From Cyclospora cayetanensis (Eukaryota > Apicomplexa > Conoidasida > Eucoccidiorida > Eimeriidae): DNA of 64,000 nt. A model generated the notes under the pieces. That model was not told the DNA's origin. It worked only from the letters and a program-made list of their open reading frames with translations, and searched no databases. The translations under genes and the position numbers were made by a program. The DNA is taken from the NCBI RefSeq assembly GCF_002999335.1, contig NW_020312109.1, positions 26,655-90,654 of the forward strand, given 5' to 3'. How positions within the stretch are numbered: the first letter of the stretch is position 1; every line of letters begins with the position of its first letter. Below, piece after piece: positions 23,746 through 33,880 of the stretch.

Positions 23746-24779
23746 GCAATAAATTGCAACGAAGTTCTTGGGGGAGCACTCAATAACTCTCGTTAAGGAT
23801 CCATGGATTTGGGAGTCAAGCATCATCCTATTGAAATGCTTGATGGAGCGTTACACTTTTCAGCCAAAGACGTAAGATTTGCGCTCACCAGCTCATGAAA
23901 CCTCGAGTCCATTGATTGTACACGCTTCATACGTCGGCTATTTGCCCGCTTAGTCACTGCTCATCTGAGAACATCTGACAGGACTCTTCGGGTAGAGGTG
24001 AGACAAATCCCTGATAACGCAGCTGCTGGTCTACGTCGTGGTTTTTAAAAGCAAATCCTCATATTTCTTGAACAATAATTCATCGATAGGTTTCCCTACC
24101 TTATGGCCCTCCATTCTTTCAAAGCCTTCTGCGGATTTTGTTTCGACGTTTACAGATTAATCAAGGCTTGTACGAAGGCTTGAACTGTAGAAATCCCCAC
24201 AGCCAGACAAATGACTTTGCAAGAATGGCGCTACAGCCGGATTCCTTTCATCCAACAGGCATGCATTAGGATTGCTCGCTACTTTATTTGGAGAGTACAA
24301 GCAAAGTACATCTCCAACCGGCTTACAAAATCTTCGAATACCTTCGATCCTTACTATTGTCATATTCCTCCTGGTAGCAACACCTCATTCATAAAGAGTT
24401 TGTCACCTAAAGAATTATCCCCTTCGGCCGACGTTGAAGCTACTACGCGTACATCAACTAGCAGGCGGGTCTCTGCTGCCACAAAAGGCGTCGTTCCATT
24501 TCGTCTTTCATCTCCAGAAGGTGCTTTCCCCAGTCTGCTGCCCAGTACCAAACTATCGATTACCAAATAAATTGATCGAAGCCAGAAGATAACAGTTATA
24601 GGAGAACCTGACATCCCACTGCATCCACAGCCACTGAATGGGCGATAAATAGCTTGACTCAACTGTGCGGTGTTAAGAACTAGAACGGTCCTCTTCTAGG
24701 ATCCACAGGAAGCATCTAGTTCCAGACTCAGTACAAACGTAGACCGTTTCAAGAAGAATTCCCTCCTTGTGCTCCTGCA

Positions 24780-24965
24780 ATTCAGGGTTCCTAACACGGG
24801 GAGCGAGGGGAACTACGGGGGCGTAGCTGCACCCTGTAAGTACTTCAAGAACTCACGGTTTGTTATACATTGCAACGTGTGGCGCACGTGCAACATTGCT
24901 TCTTATTAAATCAAAATCAGGCTACTATGCAGCAAGATATACGATCAGCCAAACCAAGTAGTCGA
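24780..24965 (-). repeat. Dispersed LTR-like repeat, copy 4 (inverted)
   Basis: The reverse complement reads ACTTGGTTTGGCTGATCGTA, then TAATAAGAAGCAATGTTGCA, then AGGGTGCAGCTACGCCC. It matches 10968-11200 block for block. Confidence 0.65.
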
Positions 24966-25143
24966 CTTGTGCGCAATTTCCAATTGTAGGAGTTGCCCGT
25001 TACACGAGCAGTGCCTTCCTTAAAGCACGAAATTCGGCAAGCTAGGGTTACGCGCCGTGTGCAATTTCTGACGGCAATGCGGATATTTCCTCTTTACCCG
25101 ACTAGAAAACTCTTAGCACACCGGTATCTTCACGTAACCCAAT

Positions 25144-25386
25144 GTGCGCCAGTCAACTGCGGTGTTTCTACTCATCGATCTTGAAAAGGGTAACATTGCA
25201 GAGATGAAGGCGTGCCTGCAAATCGCGTTCCGTAAGGCTACTTTTCCTCTCACGCGCTCTCGCGCTCCAACCATACGCCGGCTGAAGCAACAGTGCCACG
25301 AACCTTCATATAAGGACGAGGAGAAAGAGTTTCTCAGACTCTCGAAGCGATTCACATACCCAACGCATAAAAGCTCCTGCCCGTAA
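25144..25386 (+). pseudogene. Possible gag-like relic
   Basis: The open frame contains EMKACLQIAFRKATFPLTRS and IRRLKQQC..YKDEEKEFLRL. This resembles the retroelement capsid pattern Trp-x-x-Phe-x-x-x-Leu..Phe-x-x..Leu-x-x-Leu-x-Gln..Tyr-x-x-x-Phe-x-x-Leu. Weak; listed because the surroundings are rich in element fragments. Confidence 0.25.
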
Positions 25387-26200
25387 CTTGGCCCGTACGC
25401 TAGACATAGCAGGTTTCATTCCTTAGGGTCAATTATGCTTGATAAGGGCGAATTTCCGGGAGTGCGAAATAATTTGATTTTCAAAAGGTTAAAAGAATTA
25501 CCGGCATCAGCCGGTCCATATATATACATATGTACATATATATGCCTGTATGGAAACCCCAGCAGCCAATGCGGGAATTTGTAGAATCGGACCGCAAGTT
25601 GCAGCTAGATTCTCCCCTTCTTTCCTTTTGGCTTCGAGCAGCGAGTGAGATGCGAGACGCACTCAAGCAAGCAGCCAAGAGGTAGCCATCCCTGCAAGGT
25701 TGCTGCATGTTCGCTTCCCAATACCTCCAGGCCTTAGCCATAGGTGACGCTAAGCTTCCTACTGTTCATTTTAGCCGCTGTGAGGAAACACCTTGACCTC
25801 TAGAACGCAAGCGCCGTGGGCTAGGCAGGGGACCCTTAAAAGAGGCACTGAGAGAAAGAGGCGCAGATCTAGACAAGACGCGCAACAAACAAACCGAGGA
25901 AGTAGCTGCAATGCAAGACACATAGCGACGATTGATTTCCTCCATTCATTCAAAAACTTTAGTGGAGCCAGTTTGTTCACGGGGAGTTCTCGAATTCTGC
26001 GAGATGAACTCGTAAGACACCTCGACCACGTGCACCCTATAAAGGTCTTCATCACTATCTCGGTGGGTTCCTCAAGTCCTCTCCCTTATGGAGCGAAGCC
26101 TCGAGGACTAAAAGGCTCTCGAGAAAATCCAGAACCTCGCGAAGCCTTTTAATCGGACGACGCGTGGATCCTCCGCAGGTGTCACTACACCGCAAGGCCC

Positions 26201-26935
26201 TTACAGAACCACCACAAGTGCAGGCCGAGAAGAATTTTCGGCGGCTGCTGCATGCGACCGTGCTGTTGCTACTGCCTCCAGAGCAGTAATGGCCTTTTCT
26301 GCTTTTGCTGTGGCGTCTTGTCTTGCGACTGCTGCCGCTGCTGCTGCTGCATCTGCCTCTTGTCGCCTTGCTGCCGCTCCGGCTGCTGCTGCCGCTGCTG
26401 CGTCTTCGGCCTCCTGTCGCCGCTGCTGCAACTGCTGCAGTTCCTTGTAAGCTTCCCTGGCAGCAGCAGCAGCGGCCGTTGCCGCCGATTTGCACGAGGC
26501 AGCCTCCCGCTCTGCTACTGCTTCGGCTTCTGCTGCAGCGCACGCTGCAGCAGAAGCCGCAGCACTTGCAGCATCCGCCTCGTGAGCTATTCTCTCAGTC
26601 TCTGCCGCAGCAGCCCTTGCCCGCTGAGCCTCACGAGCAGCCGCTGCTCTTCTCTCCTTTGCAGCCATCGCTGCTGTTGCTGCTCTTGCTGCTGCCTCCT
26701 GCGCCTTCTCTAGCTGGCGCTGCAGCTCTGCTGCATTTTCACGAGCTGCAACCGCTCTTGCTGCTGCTGTTACGCTGCGGCGGGTTGCGGCCTCAGCAGT
26801 AGCCGCAGCAGCAACAGCGTCGTCGCGCAACGCAGCAGCTGTCTGCCTGGCCTCTGCAGAGAGCTCGTTTACAGCGGCAACACCTGCTCCCGCTGCTGCT
26901 GTGTTTGTAAAGGGACAGGGTGTCTGCTGTTGCAT
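26201..26935 (-). CDS. Ala-rich coiled-coil protein, unknown function
   Basis: 244 aa from the ATG at 26935. The frame is open slightly further upstream without an ATG. Nearly the whole protein is Ala with regularly spaced Glu, Arg, Lys and Gln (for example REAQRARAAAAETERIAHEA), which predicts one long helix or coiled coil. GCA/GCT and CAG repeats dominate the DNA. There is no signal peptide or domain. The heptad-like charge spacing argues for real coding over a plain trinucleotide expansion, but it sits alone in the element-relic block and could be an exon of a larger or decayed gene. Confidence 0.42.
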   Translation of the reverse strand: MQQQTPCPFTNTAAAGAGVAAVNELSAEARQTAAALRDDAVAAAATAEAATRRSVTAAARAVAARENAAELQRQLEKAQEAAARAATAAMAAKERRAAAAREAQRARAAAAETERIAHEADAASAAASAAACAAAEAEAVAEREAASCKSAATAAAAAAREAYKELQQLQQRRQEAEDAAAAAAAGAAARRQEADAAAAAAAVARQDATAKAEKAITALEAVATARSHAAAAENSSRPALVVVL

Positions 26936-27531
26936 CACGATGCAACGGCGAACCAGTGGCAGCCTCAAGATTTCCAATCATTCAGTGTATGGTGTCAGGG
27001 GATAAATAGTCGGGGCAGGCAGCACTATGGGCCTGTGGAAGACCCCTAGGGCGAGGGCCCCCTAGAAACTTGCCGAGCTGCTGTTAAGCCGAGGAGGGAA
27101 GTAAAGGGAAGGAACAGTGAGACGCTTGTCTACACCGAAGCTAAATATCTGTATGAGGAGATGTTTGGTGTCAGTCGTGCATATTCACGTGCACGAACTC
27201 ATTATACCGGGAAGCGCAGGTCTCGGTTGCTGCTGTACTTTGCTAGCTCAGTCCCACGCAGCACGTGCCCGTCCAAGTGTCCTTTCCTCTAGAACGAACG
27301 GAAATATATTTGTTTTAAAGAGAATGTATTCTCAATATGGCCGTAAAATGCAAAATTATCCGCAGACAGAGGCGCGAATGTGTAAATACGCGTATGTGTG
27401 TGTTTAGGGAGTTCGGTGTGGGTATATGCATATGCATCATACCAGTTGGCACAGAGACCTAGCCTCCTTCTAAAACATCCTGCGGTGGCATATCTCGAAT
27501 CCTGTGGCTTTTAAGCAAGCGGTGGTCCTGT

Positions 27532-28008
27532 GTGGTGTTAGAAGAACCGTCGTGCGGTTGGCAGGCAGACACGTTTCCTGTGAGGAGAGGCAATATTAAA
27601 AGGTTGATAGATGCACACCAGAGGTTTGAAGGTTTTGAGCCTCCTTACAAGAAGAATTCGATACTTTTTTTCGAGGCGATGTGTTCTTGTCGTCTCAACT
27701 CTTCGCTGTCTCCACACACGAATCTAAAGGTACAAGTATGTGCAGGAGAAATCAAGGTTTCCGCCAAATCTAGAGGGCTGTCTGTTAGGCTCAACATTCA
27801 TTCCAAAGCAATGAATTTTGTCCTCTGGGCATTTAGCGGAGTCTCTGCGTACAAACGCGCTGGCACAAGAACAGGAAAATCAAAGGTCTTCGTCATACCT
27901 ACAAGTTTGTTCGTGCGTAACCATGAGGATAAAGTGAGCCCCACCCTAGTTTCTGCGTATTTAATGAGGCTTCGTTGGGCGGAGAGTGCGAGACAGACCG
28001 CAGAGTAA
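27532..28008 (+). pseudogene. Possible element protease-region relic, uninterrupted
   Basis: A 158-codon frame without stops. LNSSLSPHTNLKVQVCAGEI followed by RGLSVRLNIHSKAMNFVLWA resembles the strands after the active site of a gypsy-type aspartic protease (..Leu..Val-x-Val-Ala-x-Gly..Val..Arg-Leu..Phe-x-Val). The Asp-Ser/Thr-Gly active-site triad is not visible. It stands upstream of repeat copy 5. A chance frame or an unrelated small gene is possible. Confidence 0.25.
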
Positions 28009-28119
28009 GGCAGCACGTAGCGGGCTAAGCTACACTTTGGCACTTGCTCCTACACTGGCCAAATCTTCTTGGAATGGGCAAAATCGCCTTTTGTTCGGCT
28101 GCTCTCATGGCACATATTT

Positions 28120-28300
28120 CGCAGAGTAGCGCTTGTTCAATATATGAAGGCACATATTTAGTATGCGTGATGGTTGAATGCTATGGCAAACGAGCTGTGA
28201 AGCCTCCCATTGCTTCGAGGTAGCAGTTCGACACACCCCAGCTCTCCCTCCCCCATCACATCTGAACCCCGCGGGGTGCGATGAGGCGAGTACTTGAATT
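28120..28300 (+). repeat. Dispersed LTR-like repeat, copy 5
   Basis: Shares GAGCTGTGAAGCCTCCCATT, GCTTCGAGGTAGCAG and the pyrimidine-rich ACACCCCAGCTCTCCCTCCC tract with the other copies. Confidence 0.55.
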
Positions 28301-28390
28301 CATTTGCTCAGTCTCCAGAAACTTTCTATCCAGTTCGTATCGAATCAGGGGTTTAGGATCTACCTACGGCCACCATAGATGGATCGTTAC

Positions 28391-29077
28391 TCAGGGAACA
28401 AGGGACTGCGGCACGTGAGCGACATGCGCTAGTATGGCCAGGACGGGCAAAGAACGAAGTGCTAGCGAGGCACATGCATGCATCCACCAACTCACCCACA
28501 TGAGTAGACAGGTAGAAGAACATGCAGAGAGGCATTTTCCATCAAGACGCAGCGTGTTGAGATATCTATGACCCGATCTCGTTGGTGCATATCCAAAGAT
28601 ATGGTACATGGATAGACAAAGAAGGACCCCCCTGATGAAGGTCAGAGCGCACGCTCTCGACACTGAGCGAGGCAAAACGGCGTGGAGACCCCTCCACCCC
28701 CAGATATCAACTGGAAGCGCGAGGAAACTGAGCTTTGAATTTGTGCAAAAAGTTGTATGACCAAACCTAATGCCTCGCGCAGGCCCTCCTACGTGGACCC
28801 CAGGCCCATACAGGATCTTCCTCTCAACGTAGACAAACAAAAACATGAGCGCTAGTAAGGAAGCAGGCCGACTTCGAACCCCCTTCCAGAGGGTCCTTTG
28901 AGCAGGCTCCTTCGAGAATCCAGAGAACCTCTTGAAAGTCACGATGCATGCTGAAAGGCAGCGTCCCCAGTGCAAAAAAATGACCTGCTCACCAGCGCTT
29001 AGAAAACCTTCTGAGCAACACCGCCTCCTGAGGGCCCCACGACCAAAAAGCCTACGAAAGACGGCCTCGCAAATCAT
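28391..29077 (-). other. 228-codon open frame, status unclear
   Basis: Starts with ATG at 29077, 26 bases beyond the stop of the secreted coiled-coil gene on the same strand. It has hydrophobic segments (LLALMFLFVYVERKILYG, LTFIRGVLLCLSMYHIFGY) and no recognisable domain. It could be a small membrane protein, an unspliced continuation of the upstream gene, or a chance frame in its 3' UTR. Confidence 0.2.
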
Positions 29078-29102
29078 TCCTTCGACGGCCAGGGTGCGTG
29101 AG

Positions 29103-32100
29103 CTAGCAGCTCACTCCTTTAACGCATACGTGCACGTAAAGCGTATATCCCCTGGTCCACGGTTCCGAGAGGAGAACGACACCCTCTGCTGTTTTGGCAA
29201 GCGAAGCGATGGCCTCTCCAAGCTTCATTTTCTTTACCTCTCGAGCCGTTGACGCGCCCATGGCCGAAGAATACATGGACACTGGCGTTGTGGGATGGCA
29301 GGCAATGCCACCGCAGGAGGCTTGCTGTTGAGCGACTGCCGCTTCAGTCGCTGCTGCTGCTGGCCGTGCGGACTTAAGGGAGGGGCCCCCAGAGGAGCCC
29401 CTGCTAAGAGACCCCCTGGAAGCTCTCGTGACGTCTGTCGTGATCATCTCCGCTACTGCCGTGTATGTGTTGCTTCCCCAGAAGTGTTTTTTCTTTTGCA
29501 TGCTGGTGGAAATCACGACAGGGCACGAGGGTCCTCCCGAATGCACGATCCTCACGAGCGAAGTGAGGGCCGAGACAACGACGGAATCAGCCGGAAGGAC
29601 GAAGCCACTGGAGGTACGTGTAAGCTGGATTTGCATGTAGTGAAAGGCCTCTCGGAGGTGCGGATCTCTGCGACACGGCGGGACTGGAAGAGCAGATGTG
29701 AAACAAAGGATCTCGACGTCCAAGCGGCGCAGAGCGAGTTGAACGGCCTCGCCTGCTGCGACTCCGTCCATTACAGCAGCAGCGGCGGCATCCACGAAGT
29801 TCAGCTGTTGCTGCAGTCTCTCCCACACTGCAGTGAGCTCCTTGGTGGGCGGCTCCACATGGTTCAACATGTGTCGAGCAAGGGTGATGCGGTTGTGAGA
29901 GAGGATGCGCGTTGGAGGCGGCCGTGTCTGATCATCTTGAACCTGCCCCAAATACACCACTAGGGAGTGGGGGACGTCTAAGCCCCCTGCCATGTTGGCT
30001 TCGTTCACGGCACCTGCCAATCTTTCCGGGAATTCGCTTGGGAGCGCCACTCTCAGCTCCTCAGTGGTCTCGAAAATAAATCTTTCTGGCTCCAGAAAAG
30101 GCACGCTGAACACCTCCAAAAGAGACCCCTCCACACGAATCACTGCGTAGGAAGTAGCCTTATGCCCGTAGATGTCTGTGCGCTTCTTCCAGCAAGAGAC
30201 AGCAGCACGCAGAGCGCTCGGAGGCGGCACAAACAAAGTCGATAGGGGCGTTCCTGAGGACTGCGGGGGTGCCACCCCATACACAAACACTATCCCCACA
30301 TCCTTGGCTCGCTCTTTTTGCCTCACCAAATGAACTAACACACTACACACGCTTTGCGGACGAGGGCCTGCAAAAGAAGTGCTTAGATCCAAGAACGTGA
30401 GCGCCCTACTCAAACGCCTCCGCTCCTGATAATCTTCCAGATCCTTTGCGAACTTATCGACCAGCGTCTCTAACACATGCTCCATAAGGTGCATGGCCGA
30501 AAGCTTTTCTGTGAACTCCTCGATCTCTCTTAGCGCACATTGCTGCTGCCGCTGCGCCAAGTGCAGCAACTCTTGACGCGTCAAAATATCAAACAACTGG
30601 AGAGTATTCGACATCCTCTCTTGCAGTCTTTGAATATCCTTCTCCGTCAGCAACTTCGCATCTTCGCTCAGCTGCAACAACTCATCTAGCTGCTCGTTGC
30701 TGGCTTTGAACTGCCGTACAAGGCCCTCAATCTCTGCCTCAATGGACTCAAGCTCTGTTGCAGCGGCCTGCTTCAACTCTGAGCGATACGCCGAAAGCAG
30801 CAGAGACACACGACCCTGCCCTTGCGCCAACAGGTCCTCCACTTTGTCCTCTAGCTCGTTCAATTTCAGCTCGAAGGGCCCTAAAAGGCACAAACAAGCG
30901 ACAGCAACACACCGAGAAGGCCATGGACAAGAACGAAGGCAGTGGTGCTGCTGGCGCGGTTCTAGAAAAAACATAATACCCAGAGCCAGTTCGCTCTAAA
31001 CCAACTCGACGAACGGAAATACAAAGCCCTTCCTGCTGCCCGAAACTGCAAACCGCTCCTCCCGCTATACCCCCCCCCCAACCGTTCTTCCTCTTTCCTT
31101 CAGCAACACGCAGCTAGGCCTCGCAGAGAAGGGCAGCGCGCAGCGAATCGAAGCGACAAACGTCTTGAAGTCTTTAAGCCTCGTTCCACGACATACTGAA
31201 TTGATTCGTGACAAGGTCTATGGCAGCATCGGCTCTGGTGGAGAAAGCCTCGCCTAAGCGCTTCACACTCCTCGCTTCCGCTGCAAGACGCTGCCGCATG
31301 TGACTCAGACGGGCAGAGAAAAGAGTCACTGCCGTCTTATATCTGAGCGCATGCATCCCCAACGACCCGCACAGCAGAGAACCTCAACCGAGCATCTTAG
31401 ACACGATCCGAGAAGCCTGCCTCTCCACAGAAACGATGCCACTCGCCAGCGCTACTACAGCAAAAAGAAACGCACACACACACACACTAAGCAGGGCCAT
31501 CTTTCGACACGCTATGCATGCCGCAGGAGCAGCCATACCTTCGCAATTCATGGTCTAAAGTTTCCTTTGTTTTGTTAAGCCGTAGCTGGATATCCTGACG
31601 CTGCTTCTTCTCTCTACCGCTCTCTCCATAGTTCTCAGCATCTAGCACACTCCTGGATTGCTCGGCAAGAGCAGCAAGGCGCGCGGAAGCAAGTTTCATA
31701 TTTGCCTCCGAAAACTGCTCCTCTCCAACAGCAGAAAGAGAAGTCACATCATGGGCTTCATCCGATGTAACTCCCGCCTCCGCCGATCCCATCCCTGCCG
31801 CAGGAAAGGTAAAACTACTGTTAGCCGTCTCTGAAAAAAGCGCAAAAATCCAGATCCATTCGCATCTCGTTACAAACGACCCTCTGCCTCGAAACTCCTG
31901 TCTGCTTCTTATGCTGCTTCTGATGCAGCTGCCTCTGCTTTGAACCCACCTGCATCCCCTTCTTCCTCTAGGCGCTGCTTGACCGTTTCAGACTGTGCTG
32001 AGGCTTCTTCGGATGCTTCTGCCTGCCCTGCCTTGTCAGCAGAAAAGATGCCGTCTTCCTGAGTCACAGAGCGACCAACCTCAGCCTCTTCTGCAGCTTC

Positions 32101-32763
32101 AGATGACGCAACTGCCGGTTCTTCTGAGTCTCCTGCTGAGGCTGCCGCATCGGCTGCAGGACTGTCGTCTTCAAGCCTGTCTGCATCTTCTCTGCTCGTC
32201 ATTCCATCGCTTTCTGCTGCATCTAACGGTTCGGATAAGCGTCCACCTTCAGATGCCGCAGCTGCTGGTTCTTCTGATGCTGTTGCAAACTCGTCTGCAG
32301 GGGTGACAGAGACTCCGTCGCCGCGAGCCTGGCGAGAAGTCAAGTCTTCATCAGACTCCCCCGTACGTTGATGATGCTCTTCGCTGCTTGAATCTTCTGC
32401 TGCTTCGGGAACCGCCGTCGCTGTTGCTTCTGCCTCTGATTCTGTTGCGGACTCTTCCGCAGGGGCTGCAAAAATGTCATCCTCAGGGTGCCGAAGAGAA
32501 GGCACATCTGCATCTTCTGTATTCAGCGGGCTCTCGTTCGCTGCTGCACCTACTGATTCTGCAGCGGCAGCTGCTGCTGCTTCATCGGTTTCCGGCGTTG
32601 AATCTGGCTGCTTCTCTGACTGTGGCACTCCTTCAAGAGAAGAAGGCAGTCCATTTTCGTTCTCTAGAGGGTCTATTGACGCCAAAGCCACGGAGCACTG
32701 CGTCGCTGCTACTGCCAAGAGCAGCAGAAACACGAAACCCAACAGTCGCACAGGCTGCTCCAT
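29103..32763 (-). CDS. Secreted acidic coiled-coil protein (rhoptry-type candidate)
   Basis: Four exons: 32763-31950, 31794-31539, 31342-31197 and 30880-29103. All phases close and give 997 aa. The start is the ATG at 32763, chosen because MEQPVRLLGFVFLLLLAVAA is a signal peptide; an in-frame ATG 72 bases upstream is possible. Exon 1 is an acidic Ala/Glu/Ser-rich region to residue 271. Exons 2 and 3 and the start of exon 4 form a long coiled coil to about residue 580. The rest is a globular region with scattered Cys (ILCFTSALPVPPCRRD, GPSCPVV, ASCGGIAC). There is no membrane anchor. Signal peptide, acidic low-complexity head, coiled coil and Cys-containing tail suggest a secretory-organelle protein of the invasion machinery. 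RON4-like proteins have about this size, but I do not recognise the sequence and make no assignment. Confidence 0.68.
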
Positions 32764-33790
32764 CTTGCCGGAGGCATGCAACGAATGATGGGGAGGCTGA
32801 TGCTGCTGCTGGTAGTTGCCTAGAAGGGCACTCATAGGCACAAGAGGAGGCAGTGGCGCTGAGGATGTAGCCTCACGAGAGCCGCTGCGCGCATCCTGTC
32901 TCGCTGGTTGCCTCGTTCCCCCGTCGCTACAGTGCCGCTTGCTGGAGTTGGCGAGATGCCTGTGGCAGATTTTGATTTGGCGCAAAGCCAATGGAAGCAG
33001 TTGCTGGCAACAGGAGCATCAGATACGAGACAAAGGGGTGCCTGCCCAGGGAACTTTGCGTTCGCTGCTCCTCTGCTGCTCTGCGTGGCAGCCAAAGCCT
33101 AGGCGCTCACATGCGATCTCGGGCCCTTTTGCGACTCAAGAAAGGGTAAGAACAGAGTCAAGAAGTAGCAAATCGCAAAGCAAAAGACATTCAGCCCCCG
33201 ATGCAGAACTGCTGCTGAACAGTGCTGCAGCTCTGAGGAGCTGCGCTCCCCTCTGCCGGCGGCAAAACTGGTGCTGAATCGAAACCTCAAACCCTATGCC
33301 AGTAGTTTCGCCCCCCTCCCAAAGTGCAAAATCCACATGTTCAGAAGCTCTAATTCGCATGCACAATTATAAAAGTGCATTTCTTCGAGAAAATTTACTG
33401 GTTTTGCTCGGTAGGAGGCTAGCAATTAGGATTACTCAGTGCTATTTAGTCGCACGTCGTTCTCACCAGTTTACTACGTACAGGGCTTGCGCAGCGCAGG
33501 CAGATCCGAGAAGCGCAGCAGGATGCCACTGGTTAAATAAATCCGCCCCTATCATAGAGCCAGTGAACTCACAGCGCTAAATGTCATGCTGTAACGCTAA
33601 AATTTCCTTTGTTGAGCTCGTGGGACGCTTGTTCCTCGAGGTGTTACAAACGCCTAGTTTCACCTCCCCAACTCCTGCTCCCCCTCCTTCCTGCGTGTGT
33701 GACACAACCAGCCAGCCTGCCCTGTGATTTACGCCTTGTTGCGCACTGGGCCGCCGCTGACTCCCGCCTCCCGCCTCCGGCTCGTCGTGT
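32764..33790. other. Divergent promoter region
   Basis: Lies between the secreted coiled-coil gene (-) and the pseudokinase (+), so it should carry both promoters and 5' UTRs. It has no conserved coding sequence. The perfect palindrome at 33791-33838 closes it on the pseudokinase side. Confidence 0.5.
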
Positions 33791-33838
33791 CTGACTCGAG
33801 GATTCAAGGTGTACGTACACCTTGAATCCTCGAGTCAG
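33791..33838. repeat. Perfect 48-bp palindrome
   Basis: Two 24-base arms with no spacer, centred at GTAC/GTAC (33814/33815). The left arm is CTGACTCGAG GATTCAAGGT GTAC and the right arm is its exact reverse complement. It ends 42 bases before the pseudokinase ATG. A 14-bp relative, GGTGTACATACACC, lies in the coding region at 34518-34531. Confidence 0.98.
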
Positions 33839-33880
33839 CGGGCTCTCCAAAAAGCTGCGATCGAGGATACTCAGGCTTGC

